From assembly GCA_930367205.1 (NCBI GenBank), contig OV884009.1:91719189-91783188 (forward strand): a stretch of DNA of 64,000 nucleotides, given 5' to 3'. Shown here piece by piece: positions 37,153-48,741 of this stretch (positions are counted from its first letter, which is position 1; each line of letters opens with the position of its first letter). Below the pieces are notes generated by a model. That model searched no databases. It was not told the DNA's origin and saw only the letters and a program-made list of their open reading frames with translations. A program made the translations under genes and the position numbers. This DNA is from Acanthosoma haemorrhoidale. Lineage: Eukaryota; Arthropoda; Insecta; Hemiptera; Acanthosomatidae.

Positions 37153-37315
37153 TCAGAATCGCCGTTGTCGTGGTCCCATCATTATTTCCCCCTTCTTTTT
37201 TTTTCCTCCTTCCTTCTTTATCTTCGGGGAGTTAAAGCTTTCGACTTCTTTTACCTCGTCTTTACTTTTACTCATATTTTTCCTTGGAAGTGGTTCGCTG
37301 ATGAGATTAGTGGAT
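37153..37315 (-). CDS. Candidate 3'-terminal coding exon, basic protein tail
   Basis: A minus-strand acceptor-like TATTGCTCTCCTCAG (ending 37316) precedes one base and 53 codons to TGA at 37153. The peptide begins STNLISEPLPRKNMSKSKDE and continues with a Lys/Glu-rich segment (KIKKEGGKKKKG) ending MGPRQRRF. Such a tail fits a nuclear or RNA-binding protein, but the family is not recognised. No AATAAA is found within 100 nt downstream. A GAAGGAAGG/AAAAAAAAG purine tract explains part of the Lys richness, so chance remains possible. Confidence 0.3.
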
Positions 37316-37763
37316 CTGAGGAGAGCAATAGTACAGGTCTTCAATATTCATTCTCCTGCTTGCTTTTCTAGAGAAAAAACTGTCTATAATTTCTCATGTT
37401 TTTATTTCACGATTCCAGTACTTCTTGAGACAGTTGAAGCGATACAGCAATATTTAAAATTGATAAACCGTGTGCTAAAATTGTGTGTACAGTGGGGGTC
37501 TGTTGTTCCTGTTTGACACCCTAGATTTTCCCACAAATTACCCTCCCAGCACGGTTGCTGGTGGCTACAATTAAACAAGGGATAGGTTGTTACTGGGATG
37601 TGTTCCCTACAACCTGGAATAAATAACTTTGTGATGAACCGTGAAGAAAATTTTCGGCAACCTTGTAAAGATCAAATTTCCGATAAAAAATGTCCCAGTT
37701 TAACAATATTTATACTGTTACATTTAAAGATATGGCATTCGTTAGGGTATTATTAAATATGAC

Positions 37764-37820
37764 TCAATGATTACCAGAGGTAGCAATTTGAGCTAGAGCA
37801 TCAGACTTTGAGGTAAATGA
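37764..37820 (+). repeat. Inverted-repeat arm X, left part (interrupted)
   Basis: CTCAATGATTACCAGAGGTA through TTGAGGTAAATGA is the reverse complement of 39266-39323. The arm is cut at 37820 by a Jockey insertion and resumes at 38651-38700 (AATTTCACAGCGTCTAAATA), which again matches the inverted arm. Confidence 0.85.
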
Positions 37821-38637
37821 TTTTTAGATTATATAACAACTTTATTATGATAAAATTACAATCTGCCTGATTGGGCTATAAGTAATTGTGCTATATGATC
37901 TCGTTCATACCAATTTACAAGTTTCATTCACTTGCTCATTCATACAATATATACAAACAGCCCTGAGGTCCCCCAAGTCTATATGGTTGTCACCTCCCTC
38001 GCGTGCGAAGGAGGAAGCGGAGTCTTGGGAAGTCCCCCATGCTCCTACGTCGGCCACGTCACTGGATAAGAGCCAGCGGATGCTGACCAAGAGCGCGAGA
38101 GCCACAGACGCTTAGGGCATGATTGGAGAAACTGGCCATTGCCAGGACTCCCACTGTCACTTATTTATAGCAGATCACGAGGCTACTGCTGTTTTAGTCT
38201 CCAAGGAGGATTGTAGGGATGAGTGGTGCAGTGCAATGACTGTGCTAGGAAATTAGGGTGGTTGAATAGGTTACTATGGAATTTTATGAACTTGAAAGGG
38301 ATGAGTTCAAGAATGTAGGGTGTATTCAGATCATTATGAAGGGTTTTGTTTCTGTCGTAATAAGGGGCATTTACTGTTGTTCTCAGGACTGTTAATTGAA
38401 AGGATTGGATGCGCTTGCTATTTGACTTTTTTGCTGTCCCCCATAGCTCTATTCCCTATGTACAGATTGGCCTAAGTATAACTTTGTAAATAAGTAGTTC
38501 ATTTTCTATTAAGAGATGGGATGTCCTTCGAAGTAGTCTGTACTGTTGTCCAAAGCGTCTGTTTAGTTCTTGTCTTTTTAGCCTCGTGTGTAGGTTCCTT
38601 GTCAGTCTTTTGTTGAGATGGAAGCCTAAATACCGTA
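37821..38637 (-). mobile_element. Jockey 3' half with 13-bp target duplication
   Basis: An 817-bp minus-strand insertion flanked by TTGAGGTAAATGA at 37808-37820 and 38638-38650. It contains the C-terminal part of the reverse transcriptase ORF, the full 3' UTR and a tail (AATAAAGTTGTTATATAATC then A5). It splits arm X of an inverted-repeat pair. This is the longest copy of the family here and defines its reading frame. Confidence 0.92.
38183..38637 (-). pseudogene. Jockey ORF2 C-terminal reverse transcriptase region
   Basis: The ORF2 of Jockey elements makes endonuclease and reverse transcriptase for target-primed integration. The retained part begins IRYLGFHLNKRLT (the YLGxxL motif downstream of the catalytic palm), continues through ENELLIYKVILRPI, then GIELWGTAKKSN, RIQSFQLTVLRTTVNAPYY and NKTLHNDLNTPYILELIPF, ending at TAG 38183. 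One in-frame TAG at 38456 replaces the residue before GIELWG (family T-Y-G). The YADD active site lies upstream and is absent. Codons upstream of IRYLG in this frame belong to host repeat X, not to Jockey. Confidence 0.9.
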
Positions 38638-38650
38638 TTGAGGTAAATGA

Positions 38651-38700
38651 ATAAATTTCACAGCGTCTAAATATTTTATTGTTGTATTGCTTTATTTTAT
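38651..38700 (+). repeat. Inverted-repeat arm X, right part
   Basis: Continuation of the arm interrupted by the Jockey insertion; AATTTCACAGCGTCTAAATA then TTTTATTGTT corresponds to the inverse of 39225-39255. Confidence 0.75.
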
Positions 38701-39224
38701 TTTCCAAAATTATCTTTTCAACTTGCCCTATGCAAACATATGTTGTATTCGTAAGAAATAACGCGAGAAAGTTACAGTATAACGATTATGTTTTATTTAA
38801 TATTCATAGAAAAATAATTTATAATTTATAGCACTTATTCTTTTATAACAAAAAAACATGGTTTTACTATGTATACTCGATTCCCCATGGCTAAAATATG
38901 CATAAATGGCTCCACTATACACCGTCGAAATTGTCAATAAATGATCAATTTTTTTTTATTAGAAAAGTGTAAATATGAATCTAGCTAATATGTGCATATT
39001 TTATACTACCTTTTAAATTACCTTTGGATTTAGCTATTAACTACTTCAACCTTGAATCTTTATTTGAAAAAAAAAATACAATCTGCCATAAAAATAATTG
39101 AAATAAATGATCGGAACTAAACTTGATAATGTTACATATCAATGAAACGAGGGTGGGGGAGGGGGTTAACTATGAACATTTAAAATTAAAGGTTTTAATA
39201 ATTAATAACTAAATTAAAATTAAT

Positions 39225-39323
39225 AAATTTTAACAATAAAACATTTAGACACTGTAAAATTAATTCATTTACCTCAAAGTCAGATGCTCTAGCTCAAATT
39301 TTTACCTCTGGTAATCATTGAGA
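39225..39323 (-). repeat. Inverted-repeat arm X, partner
   Basis: Reverse complement of the interrupted arm at 37764-37820 plus 38651-38700. After removing the Jockey insertion and one target copy, the pair spans about 0.73 kb with arms of about 100 bp, the shape of a non-autonomous inverted-repeat element. A weaker relative of the right flank is at 45370-45500. Confidence 0.8.
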
Positions 39324-39851
39324 AAAAAGGATTTTAGGATGCAAGAATATGAATATTAAAAGAGGATTAGAAACGGCTGATATCTGAAAGCAACATTTTA
39401 ATGGGATCTAGTGTTATCCCATACTGTCAGACTTTGTCTGAGTGAACTGTTGAATACATTTTGGAGGTAGAGATTCCCAGTACAGCGGGCTGTAGGTATA
39501 AAAAAAGTTTATTACAACTTGCCCGGCTTGAGATACGAGTTTAACTTTCGGGTGCTTGGCAATTGTTATCACGTTCGTAAACTCAAGTGCGTATGTTTGT
39601 TTATGCTCATTGGGCAGATACAAAACCCTTATAACCGGGTTAGTTCCTGATTCCTTCCACAAAAAATGGTGGGTAAAAATTATATATTATCCATGTTACT
39701 ATAGTTACTTTTTCTAACGAGATTTTTCACATTCCTGTGCCTAAGCACTGGTTGATTAATTTACAGAGAAATAAAGACGTAATAATCATAATTTTTTTAT
39801 TAGATAACTACACTGATATCAGGAAATTATTACTATTTTTTCTGTTCGTAA

Positions 39852-40117
39852 CGATCCGAATGATGTGATGGGATATTCCAGCTGTTCTGGTCGCCAACTT
39901 TGCAACAATAACAATTTTTTTTGGTTTAACAACAACATTGGCTACCAATTCTCTAAGAAACGTTCTTGCATTGAAGAATTTATTTTGTTTTATTTCCCGG
40001 CTACTAATTTTGACTGTATCCATCGCAGAATAAATTTTTTTAGCGATAATTTCATTCCATTTCTATATCCAGTAACAGAAAAATGTTTTTTTGTTAATAT
40101 ATCTGTAAGGAAATGAA
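39852..40117 (+). repeat. Interspersed repeat E, fuller copy
   Basis: Contains all blocks of 36345-36495 plus about 110 bp in the middle. Frames on both strands are open for 70-80 codons but are not recognised. Confidence 0.7.
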
Positions 40118-40936
40118 TACTTCTTATTGACAGCTGAAGCCACCAAGAAATGGAGCTCTAACTTCTTTACAAAACATGTGAACCGACTTTGCGGAATATT
40201 TATACTTACGATATATCTCTGGCCAAATGTTATAAGTGACTTTTCTAATAAAGAGATTTTTTCTTATTCAGAGTCTATAAGTGCTATAGTGTTATAAAAA
40301 ATCAAATATTCTACAAGTACTACAACAAGAGACTATAAGTATTATCCAACTATCTTTATTAATACCTTCACTGTAGTAAAATGACGTTCTGATTTTCCAT
40401 AACACAATAGTATTAATAGGCTGTGGACCAAGAAAAACTCGCTTTGTTAGCAAAAGTGACTAATTAAAATTTTGCTATATGAGTACAGATATATTATAAG
40501 TATAAATATTTCACTATATCGGTTTCTATGTTTGCTAAAGAAGTCAGAATTCTATTTATTTGAGGTTTCATCTAACTTTTTTGAGTAAGAAGTAATACAT
40601 CAGTGTAGTTTTGTAATAAAAAATTTAAATTGTTACATATTTATTTATCTGTGAATATTTTAACCGAGTTTAACTCCACTCACAAGCTGTTAAAATTTCC
40701 AGCTCCAAAAGCCATTTCCAGTCCTCTTCTATGCTTGAAATTCAGGAAGTGAGAATACTGCTCGTTGTCTGAATATTGTCTTGGAGCCTTCAGACTATAC
40801 CCAAATAAAATAAAATATACTAATCCCTGCCAAAAGTAAATGTGCAGTTGATAGTCTGCAGTAAACTCAATTATTAGCCTGCAATCCGAGAAGTTAAATT
40901 TCCATTACAAAATGAAACGATAAAACAATAACAGAC
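40118..40936. other. AT-rich DNA, nothing recognised
   Basis: No open frame or repeat was recognised. Confidence 0.5.
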
Positions 40937-41343
40937 CCAAACCACGACCTTCTCATTCAACTACCTCTGCATCTCTCTCTCCTAGCCTCGCTATGTTTAA
41001 TCCCGGCGTTGGAATCTCTGCCTTCGTCTCGCTAAAACTAGCACCACCTTGGGAGAGACCTCTCCCTCGTGGACGACATTTGCCTTGGCCCTACAAACTT
41101 TACCTAATAGCGTCTCCCACGGCAATCCAGTCTGCTTCTCTCCGGTACACACTCGCCTTTGGGATCCGGACGGTTTTCGCCTACCCTTAGACACCGAATG
41201 TGAATTCATTCCAAGACCACATAAACTACCTATAAACCTACCCTGTACCTCTTCTCCTAAACATAGTGCACTGTCGGGGCACATGTCTTTCACAAAATGG
41301 AGTCAGATAGTAAAGCCGTCATGAAATGATTGTCCAGGTTATA
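40937..41343 (-). mobile_element. LTR fragment, TGTCGGG family
   Basis: On the minus strand, ATGGAGTCAG..., CCCCGACAGTGCACTATG, GCGAGTGTGTACCGGAGAG and GCTAGTTTTAGCGAGACG blocks follow in family order, ending near GAGATGCAGAGGTAGTTGAA. Both LTR termini are missing. Open frames of 60-100 codons on both strands are by-products. Confidence 0.85.
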
Positions 41344-42149
41344 AACTCAAAATACATTTGATTTTAACCGAAAACTCACTCCCTTAAAATGAACCTGATT
41401 GTAATAAAAAAATTCAGTTTGATCATTAGGGAATAATTACAACATGGCTGTAGCATAAACATATAGATTGTAGTTGCCTCGTATAAGATGAACTTCCTTC
41501 CAAATAAAACCTGCCTGTTTTGAATGGTTGCAACGGATCTGCGGTAGTCTAGTCCAGGGACACCCGCATGACCCTAGTGCTGCCTTCAATTTCCTAGGCC
41601 CTTTCTTTATAAACTGCTCTTTCCTTGAGAAACATTCCACTTCCTTCCGTTATTTAAAATCAAAGCTCAAGCCCAATTACGTCAACTCCCTCCCAAGAGT
41701 ATACTTTGTCTTGTGCCAGAATTGGACCTCACCTTGTTTTACAATCTGTTTGTCATTACCGGAACTCCTCCCTCCCTTTGTCTATCCCCAACGGTTCTTC
41801 AATAAAAACATTCTACTTTATATTCCTAGTGTTTTTCTTCTTGATTTTTTTTTTTTTTTATTATTTTATTTTTTGTGAAATGCATTTCATACTAACACAA
41901 TTATATTCATACCGGTAACATATTAACGCGTTTTTACACATTTAATTTACCTATAATAATATAAATAGGCGTAAATGGAATGTATTTAATCCAATCTTCT
42001 CGGATTATGAATGTCTGTGATATGCGTATTATATGCATATGTAGAATTTTCTATTCTTACAAAATATTTTATTTTTAATTACAATTTTCTTATCCTGTAT
42101 TTATAATTGTTTCGCTATATATCGAAGATCAGTAAGAGGGGCACGTGAG
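41344..42149. other. No recognised gene
   Basis: A 116-codon plus frame (41528-41878) and an opposing 67-codon frame exist. The plus frame ends in Phe/Leu runs made by poly(T) and is not supported. Confidence 0.4.
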
Positions 42150-42672
42150 TATCACCACTCGTGTCCTGAGCATCTGTGTCTCTCTTGCCCTCATTTGGGT
42201 AGCCTGTGCTTGAGATACCTATTGACAATAAATCTCAAAGCCACCGCCACTCTAGGTGACTGATGATCGTATGGATGAGTGTTACTGCATAAGGAGAAGT
42301 TGATTATAGGATTTGGTTGTGCGAATATGTTTTCATGGAATTCCGTAAATCTTGAGGTTATATGATCGTGGACTGCATATTGAGATCATTGAACAGGGAC
42401 GAGTTTGTGACGTAGAAGGGAGCGTTAACTATAGTCTTATGGAGTAGCTTTGAATGTTTGGTTTTGTTTGATGTTCGAAGGTTTGGCTGTCCTCCACATT
42501 TTTAGTTTGTCTGCCCCGAATCGGGTGGATTTGGGAGGTCTCAGCGCAGTTTGTAAGTACTGTATGAATGAGCGAGTGAGTGAAACTTGTAAATATGGTA
42601 TGAATGATAACAATAATCAGAATTACTTATTGCCATATAAGACAGATTGTAATTTTATCATAATAAAGTTTG
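42150..42672 (+). mobile_element. Rearranged Jockey copy (inverted middle)
   Basis: Three Jockey pieces in mixed orientation: plus-strand 3' UTR (42150-42215, GTCCTGAGCATCTGTG), minus-strand ORF2 end (about 42270-42440, CATGGAATTCCGTAAATC and TATTGAGATCATTGAA), then plus-strand terminal 3' UTR (42525-42672, ending GACAGATTGTAATTTTATCA). The arrangement could come from 5' inversion during integration or from later rearrangement. Confidence 0.65.
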
Positions 42673-43662
42673 TGAACATATTCTTACGGCCAATGTCCCA
42701 GAATAATGTGTGTTTTCATTTGATTTCATGATCTTCCTCACATAATTCTTCTAGTGCAGACAATCGTAGAATGTCAAAACGTTGTTTATATGTGTAAGGT
42801 TTGATTTGATATGATATGTATTGAAAAATAATGCTTTGAGGTCGTTAGCCCCTAAGCATTTTTTTCTTCAACGTCATTTAGTTTTTCTACGTCTTTCCTA
42901 ATAATTAATAATTTATAAATCAGAAATTTAATGTAATTTATAAAAATAGAAAAAAAAAGTTGGCTATACAACGGTATAAGTGATCAGGCAGCAGGCTGAG
43001 CTTTGAAGTTTTTACCGTTATAATAAAGTTACTCTTAGCAGTATCTCCCGTTGTATAGACAACTGGAACTGCAAGCTAATAAAAGGGCATGAATAATTCA
43101 TAGAGAAATCGTAGGGCCTAAGCCATTTCCCTGTGGGCTGGAACAGGGTGCTGCCCACTTTCCACACATTTCCCTTCTCACCCTAAGGGCTGCCAGGTCA
43201 TTTCCCACGAGTAAATTATTTAAATCAGCGTAACAATTTAGAATCTTTATTGTTTCAACTCTATACTCTACGGAACCTTTCAACGTGCTCCATGCCATTG
43301 CTGGTATTTACGAGTAAAAATCATATATTTGAATAAAGTCTGCTTATTAGGTTAGCTGGAAAATATTTAGCAAGATCCAAGGATTAGTAGGCCAGCTGTT
43401 TTGTTTGTAACCTAATCCAACATCAGGCCTATATACTTTGAAAAAAAAAATACTAAATGATCCACATTTATAATTCTATCTATATATCTGTTATTTCAGT
43501 GTATAAGTCCAAACTATCTTTAAACGGTGGTTTGAATAAGATAAAGTTTTTTTTATTCTGAAGTGCTCATTGTGTTGCAAACCGGATTAGCTCAATTCGA
43601 TACTGGTCATATATAGTTTTATAAATTAAAAGTTTATTTTTTTTTTATTTAAATCTAGTTTT

Positions 43663-43908
43663 AAGCGCATCCAATCCTTTCAATCAAAAGCCCTGAAAGC
43701 AATAGTAAATGTCCCTTATTATGTCAGCAACAAAACGCTTCATAATGATCTTAATATACCCTACATTCTTGAACTCATCACGTTCATGAAATTCCATAGT
43801 AACCTATCTAGCCACCCTAATCCCCTGGCACAGTCATTGCACTGCACCACTCATACCTATAATCCTCCTCAGAGACTGAAAAGGCAGTGGCCTCGTGACC
43901 TGTTATAA
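43663..43908 (+). pseudogene. Jockey ORF2 C-terminal fragment
   Basis: Starts KRIQSFQSKALKAIVNVPYY, continues VSNKTLHNDLNIPYILEL and ends RLKRQWPRDLL then TAA (43906-43908). No internal stop or frameshift, but relative to the copy at 38183 two residues are missing after ELI. Only the tail beyond the polymerase domain is retained. Confidence 0.9.
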
Positions 43909-44226
43909 ATACGTGACAGTGGGAGTCCAGGCAATGGCCAGTTTCACTAATCATGTCCTGAGCGTCTGTGGCTCTCGCGCTCTTGGTCAGCCGCCGCTGG
44001 CTCTTATCCAGTGACGCGGCTGACGTAGGAGCGTGGGGTACTTTCCAAGACTCCACTTCCTCCTTCGCACGTGAGGGAGGTGACAACCATGTGGACTTGG
44101 GGGGTTTTTATATACAGTATGAATGTGCGAGTGAATGAAAATTGTAAATTGGTATGAATGAGATCATTTATCACAATTGCTTTTACCCCAATGAGGCAGA
44201 TTGTAATTTTACCATAATAAAGTTGT
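43663..44226 (+). mobile_element. Jockey ORF2 end plus full 3' UTR
   Basis: The cleanest plus-strand copy: 81 intact codons, a stop, about 300 bp of GC-richer 3' UTR and the terminal AGGCAGATTGTAATTTTACC then AATAAAGTTGTT. Target duplication not identified with certainty. The 89-codon minus-strand frame (43817-44086) is antisense to this UTR. Confidence 0.9.
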
Positions 44227-46586
44227 TAATTAATCTAAATTTGAATTTTCGTTAAAAAAAAAATGAATATTTTGTTGTTAGCATTTGACAGTTTTGATTT
44301 AAATAAAATTTAGAAATTTTCAAACGTCTTAAAATCCCACCAGCAGTAGTATAATACTAGGGATATTATAGTGACTTAGTCATATAACATAAACATAAGT
44401 TATATATTATAGAAATTTAGTTCCATGGTGATTTCATAAATGGAGCTAGAACAAATGTGAGAATATTAGCCTTGTTGGATATTTATTTCTTGAAAATACA
44501 GTTATAAGTGACTGATTTAGTCAAATAAAATTATCCTTCTACAAACCAAGTAATTTTTCTAATAAATAATTTCAAGTTTTTCTGAAAAACTCACGCCTTG
44601 TTCCACGAGCATACATTGAAATTTTTTTTCTCGCTATTAACGTCATTTAGGTATATGGTTTCTGTAAATATTTAATAAGAATAATTTAGTTCATTGTGTA
44701 AAAGCTTGACGTAAAACATTAGTTACAGTTAAGATACAAAACAAATCTTACAAATTTCATCAAATTGTTACTCTAGATAAAATAGTTGTATTCATATATT
44801 TTATGAAACAGTGTGTTTTAATTTACTATTTGGCTTCTGGTTTTGCACTCTAAGACAATTTGTAAGTTTATAGATTGAAACATTATCTGACTGTTTCTCC
44901 GCCACGTATGAGACTTTTGTGTTTAGGAGAAGAAAATTTTTCATTTAGGTAAAAACATCTCATTCGAGCTACCTACAACTTTTGTTGAATTGCAATAAAC
45001 TTTTCCATCTCACTAAATAATGAAAATCTTCGACATTTTCAAGAGGCGTGATAAGGGATGAAAAAGAACAAATAATAGACCTTTTACGTTGTCACGTGAC
45101 AATGAAAAGATATGTTCCTCACGGAATAACCAGCTTGAATAAAGTGAGATTGCAATTGGTTGAATTTGTAATAAGTTCTGATTACTCCTTATTGTTTTGT
45201 TGGTTTCTTATAATCAATATTTTACTTTTTATCTTTTAAACAACATTTTATTAACATTCCTTAAGTACGAAAGGTTTGACTTGCGTATTTAAGATTAAAA
45301 ACGATGTCATAAAAATTAAACGTGCGCTAATTTGAGGAGTATTTTTGCAATTTAAAATTAACGATACAACAAAAAAAATTAGACAGTGTAAAATGAATTT
45401 GCATCATTGGATCGAAGGATATTTAGAGTACAAGAGGTGATTATTAAAGAATGATAAGATGCTTCTGATATCTCAAAATCACTTTTAAAATTAACACTAA
45501 TGTCTAACTTGTACTGAGAGAACAAGCATGTTACTTTGGGGCTGTCTAGTTAGTTCAGCTCAAAGGAGAAGACCGAAGGGAGAGAGTTCACATAGTGCCA
45601 ACAAAAATTATACTTCTGCTGTACAAAACTGGTCTCTAAACGTATACTTATGGAAGTAATAAGCATGCTACATGGGGATTTTCACCGAAAGTTTACCCAA
45701 TAACTCAACCTGGTTCTACTATATAATTCAGTTCTATTCTAAAACAGCATCGCAATATATATGACTGTGGTCTCGCATACACTGGTCTCACAAACAACAT
45801 AATACTATGCTTAAACTGCAAATTGAATTTTGGAATTAGAAAAAAAATATGTGAAGTCGCTAAGCGTTTGATGTACTTTGGGACATTTCCTTTATTTATT
45901 TATTAGAGGCAAAAAAAAAAATGTTCAAATTGAATATACTGTTAGTTCTTTCAATCTGATCTTTACATTATACATAAAACAGCTGGTGATCTGAAAGTAA
46001 ACTTAAACAATTTGCTTATAAAAAGTATATTGATTTTTGATAAGTTAATTAAAACATCACTTCCAAGATATTCTAATAAAAAGGGAAGAAAGGATTAATC
46101 TGCCCTTAATGAAGTTTACAGGGGCAGTCTCAGAAGATATTAAAACTTTCATCAAAATGTTATTATTTTCTCCTCAAGCGTAAGCTGTGCCTGAATCTAA
46201 GTGTTAAAAAATACATAATAATCAATTTTGACATTATTGAAACCTCATCAAAATAAATACCAGTATATGATTAATTATTTTTTTGGTAAAAAGTTACTTT
46301 CTTTGTTATTACTGTAGGAATAATTAGTTTATAACGTCCATTTTTTGCGAAATTGCAATAATTATTGCGATTTATGGGCTCATTCATACCTTATATATAA
46401 TTCCACTCACTCGATATGTACAGTCTACACTCATACCGACATTTATACAATATCTACATTACAATTTGCCCAGGATCCTCTACTGGATATAAATCGGTTT
46501 CTTTTACTATCGTACATGCTGTGTACGAATCATGCAGTTGTAATATGATGGTGTATTCACAAATACTTTTGAACTAAAAATGTGTA
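44227..46586. other. AT-rich DNA, no gene recognised
   Basis: 45370-45500 is a diverged relative of 39230-39420 (TTAGACAGTGTAAAAT, CTGATATCT blocks) lacking the middle. Otherwise no feature recognised. Confidence 0.45.
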
Positions 46587-46877
46587 TGTAGCGATCGCTA
46601 ACTACATAAGATAAATCACCCTATACTCCATTATATATATATTGTAAATTAGTTATAATATGTTGTAAATTAATTCAAACAAATGTAAATAACATTACAA
46701 AACCATAGGTCTTACCAGTGTAAATATTGTAAGCAATAAAAGACGCAGCTACAAAAACCTAGTCAGAGGCCCTTGAAGGAAGGGTCAGGCAGCGCTAGGT
46801 GGCTGGGTGGGTCCCGGTCTAGAACAGGCAAGCGTCACCGCAACCCTGCGGTTTGGTTGTATTAGAATAAAACCCCC
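46587..46877 (-). mobile_element. LTR 3' portion, inverted
   Basis: Minus-strand match to 35592-35869: TGCGTCTTTTATTG, TACAATATTTACACTG, AATTTACAACATATTATAAC and GGTGATTTATCTTATGTAGT, ending GCTACA at 46587. It stops exactly where a plus-strand LTR begins (TGTCGGG at 46878), with CCCCC at the join. Confidence 0.88.
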
Positions 46878-47487
46878 TGTCGGGTCGTACCTAGGGGGCT
46901 CAATTTATACCTGATTATCCCCAAAGTGGTGAGGAAACGCCCGCCGCGGGCAAGGGTCGCTAAAACCTCTTGCCCCGGCCCGGCGAGCGCCCAGAAAGAA
47001 AAAGAGCGGGTTGACCTATGGTCTTTCACCCTGGCTGCCGACCTAGTTGGCGGGCAGCTTTAATTCGCTTTAATCTGACTTCATAAGATCTTTAAAAGGT
47101 GTGTGTGCCCCGACAAAGCACTATGTTCAAGAGAGGAGGTACAGGGTAGGTTTATAGGTAGTTTATGTGGTCTTGGAATGACCACTAATTCACACTCGGT
47201 GTCTAAGGGTAGGCGAAAGCCGTCCGGATTCCAAAGGCGAGTGTGAACCGGAGGATTGCCGTGGGAGACGCTACTGGTAAGGTTATAGGGCCACGGCAAC
47301 CGTCTTCCGCGAGGGAGAGGTCTCTCCTAAGGAGGTGCTAGATTTAACGAGACGAAGGCAGAGATTCCCACTAGGAAGGTGTGGGGTCTGACAATGCCGG
47401 ACTACAACATAGCGAGGTTAGGAAAGAGAGATGCAGAGGTAGTTGAATGAGAAGTCCGTGGTTTTGGGTATAGCAGCAGGCGCCAGT
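46878..47487 (+). mobile_element. LTR 5' portion
   Basis: Starts TGTCGGGTCGTACC, then the subfamily-2 leader (CCGCGGGCAAGG, CCGGCGAGCGCC), GGCGGGCAGC, GCGAGTGTGAACCGGAG and the GATGCAGAGGTAGTTGAATG unit without GA expansion. It breaks off after GCGCCAGTG, 23 bp before the tRNA-like repeat. Confidence 0.88.
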
Positions 47488-47510
47488 GTGATCATTAGAA
47501 TGGAAAGGAA

Positions 47511-47681
47511 TGGTGACGCCCAGAATTCGAACCAAGGACCTTCAAATTTCCGCTTATGCACTTTTCCATCGAATCTATTCCGTGCCGATAAAGGATAGTG
47601 CGAATACCCAATCTCTTTTGCTACTCTCCATCAACCAGAAAAAAAATAGCCAGAACAAAATCATTCAAAGTAATTTACAAT
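47511..47681 (-). repeat. Repeat D copy 1: 95-nt body plus tRNA-Phe-like 3' end
   Basis: On the minus strand a 95-nt body is followed (47586-47511) by a tRNA-like sequence. It has an A-box-like TAGATTCGATGG, GGAAATTTGAAGGTCC (anticodon arm, GAA in the loop position), B box GGTTCGAATTC and terminal CCA. Homology with copy 2 (49962-50134) ends exactly at CCA. Two nucleotides of the acceptor strand are missing in this copy. Confidence 0.75.
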
Positions 47682-47921
47682 AGATAGGTGACAAGATGTG
47701 AAAGAACTAAAAAGTCCGAAGAACAAAGGGTTCTATGCTCGTATTCCATCCAGGCTTGTCACAATATATTTTTTTTTTTTTGGAAAATAATTATAAAAAC
47801 ATTAAAATTATATATCTCAACTATTAATTATATAATATATTAGTAGTTATATTATGTATATATATGAACTGAATTAACTCTGCCGTGGAAGAATAAAGAA
47901 TGTTCTATGACCTTTTCTGGC

Positions 47922-48560
47922 GGCCTAGTCAGTGCGCAGCTTGCTTGATTTCTCAGATCATTATGATCTGACTACTGTAGGTCGTAAAACGTGTGTCCCG
48001 ACAGTGCATGATGTTCAACAGAAGAAGAACTGGTGTTTAGATGGAGGTAGCTTTCGTGGTCTAGGAATGGCTACAAATTTACACTCGGTATCTAAGGGTA
48101 GGTGAAAACCATCCTGATCGCAAAGGCGAGTGTGAGCCTGCACGAGGCAGACTGGACCACTAGACAAGTCCCTTCCAAAGATATGCTAGTTAAACGCGTT
48201 TAAGTCGGGAAACTCCTCTGGAAAGGTTGTGAAGGCCAACAGAACCAAGAATATATCTAGTGGGTAAGGAATAGACAGGTTCTAAGGTAAGACAAATAAT
48301 TAGGAAAGAAGAGGTAAATGAATATGAAGAAACCCTTGGTTGGAGCAGATCAGCATCCAGTCAGAGGCAAAGAATCACTTGATCTTTGCGGTAAAGGGCT
48401 TTTATAGGCTACCCCCTCCGATGAGGACAAATCAAAATCAGTCACGTGGTTTATATGCACTGCGGCAGTCTGTTAGCTGGCGCTTTAGCTGCTCTGTTGA
48501 CTGTATTAATAAAAAATATATCACAAGTAGGTATAATGGTATTATTAATTTTGTGTACAT
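47922..48560 (+). mobile_element. Diverged LTR, TGTCGGG family
   Basis: GGCGGCCTAGTCAG, CCCGACAGTGCATGATGTTC, GGTCTAGGAATGG, ACTCGGTATCTAAGGGTAGG and GCGAGTGTGAGCC blocks keep family order but with many substitutions. A TTTTATAGGC box is near 48400. Termini not defined. It is older or from another subfamily than its neighbours. Confidence 0.7.
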
Positions 48561-48741
48561 GCAGTAATCAGTTTTGAACATGAATTACTTACAGTGAGTA
48601 CCATAGTACCTTAATTCGTGAAATGTAACATCGGGTATTTTCAGATGATGTTGGCAATGCCAAAAAAGTTGTCGCAACAGAGTTTACAGTAATTTATCAA
48701 TGAACCCGTGTGTGCCTTTAGTACAAGTCACTTACTGTTTT

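Noticed and set aside
39414..39662. 82-codon minus-strand ORF
   Set aside because: Fairly protein-like, but no motif, no splice signals that fit and part of the region has a diverged repeat relative at 45.4 kb.
43817..44086. 89-codon minus-strand ORF
   Set aside because: It is antisense to the Jockey ORF end and 3' UTR; similar antisense frames recur at 37888-38115 and 11766-11993 only because the repeat or its neighbourhood is GC-richer.
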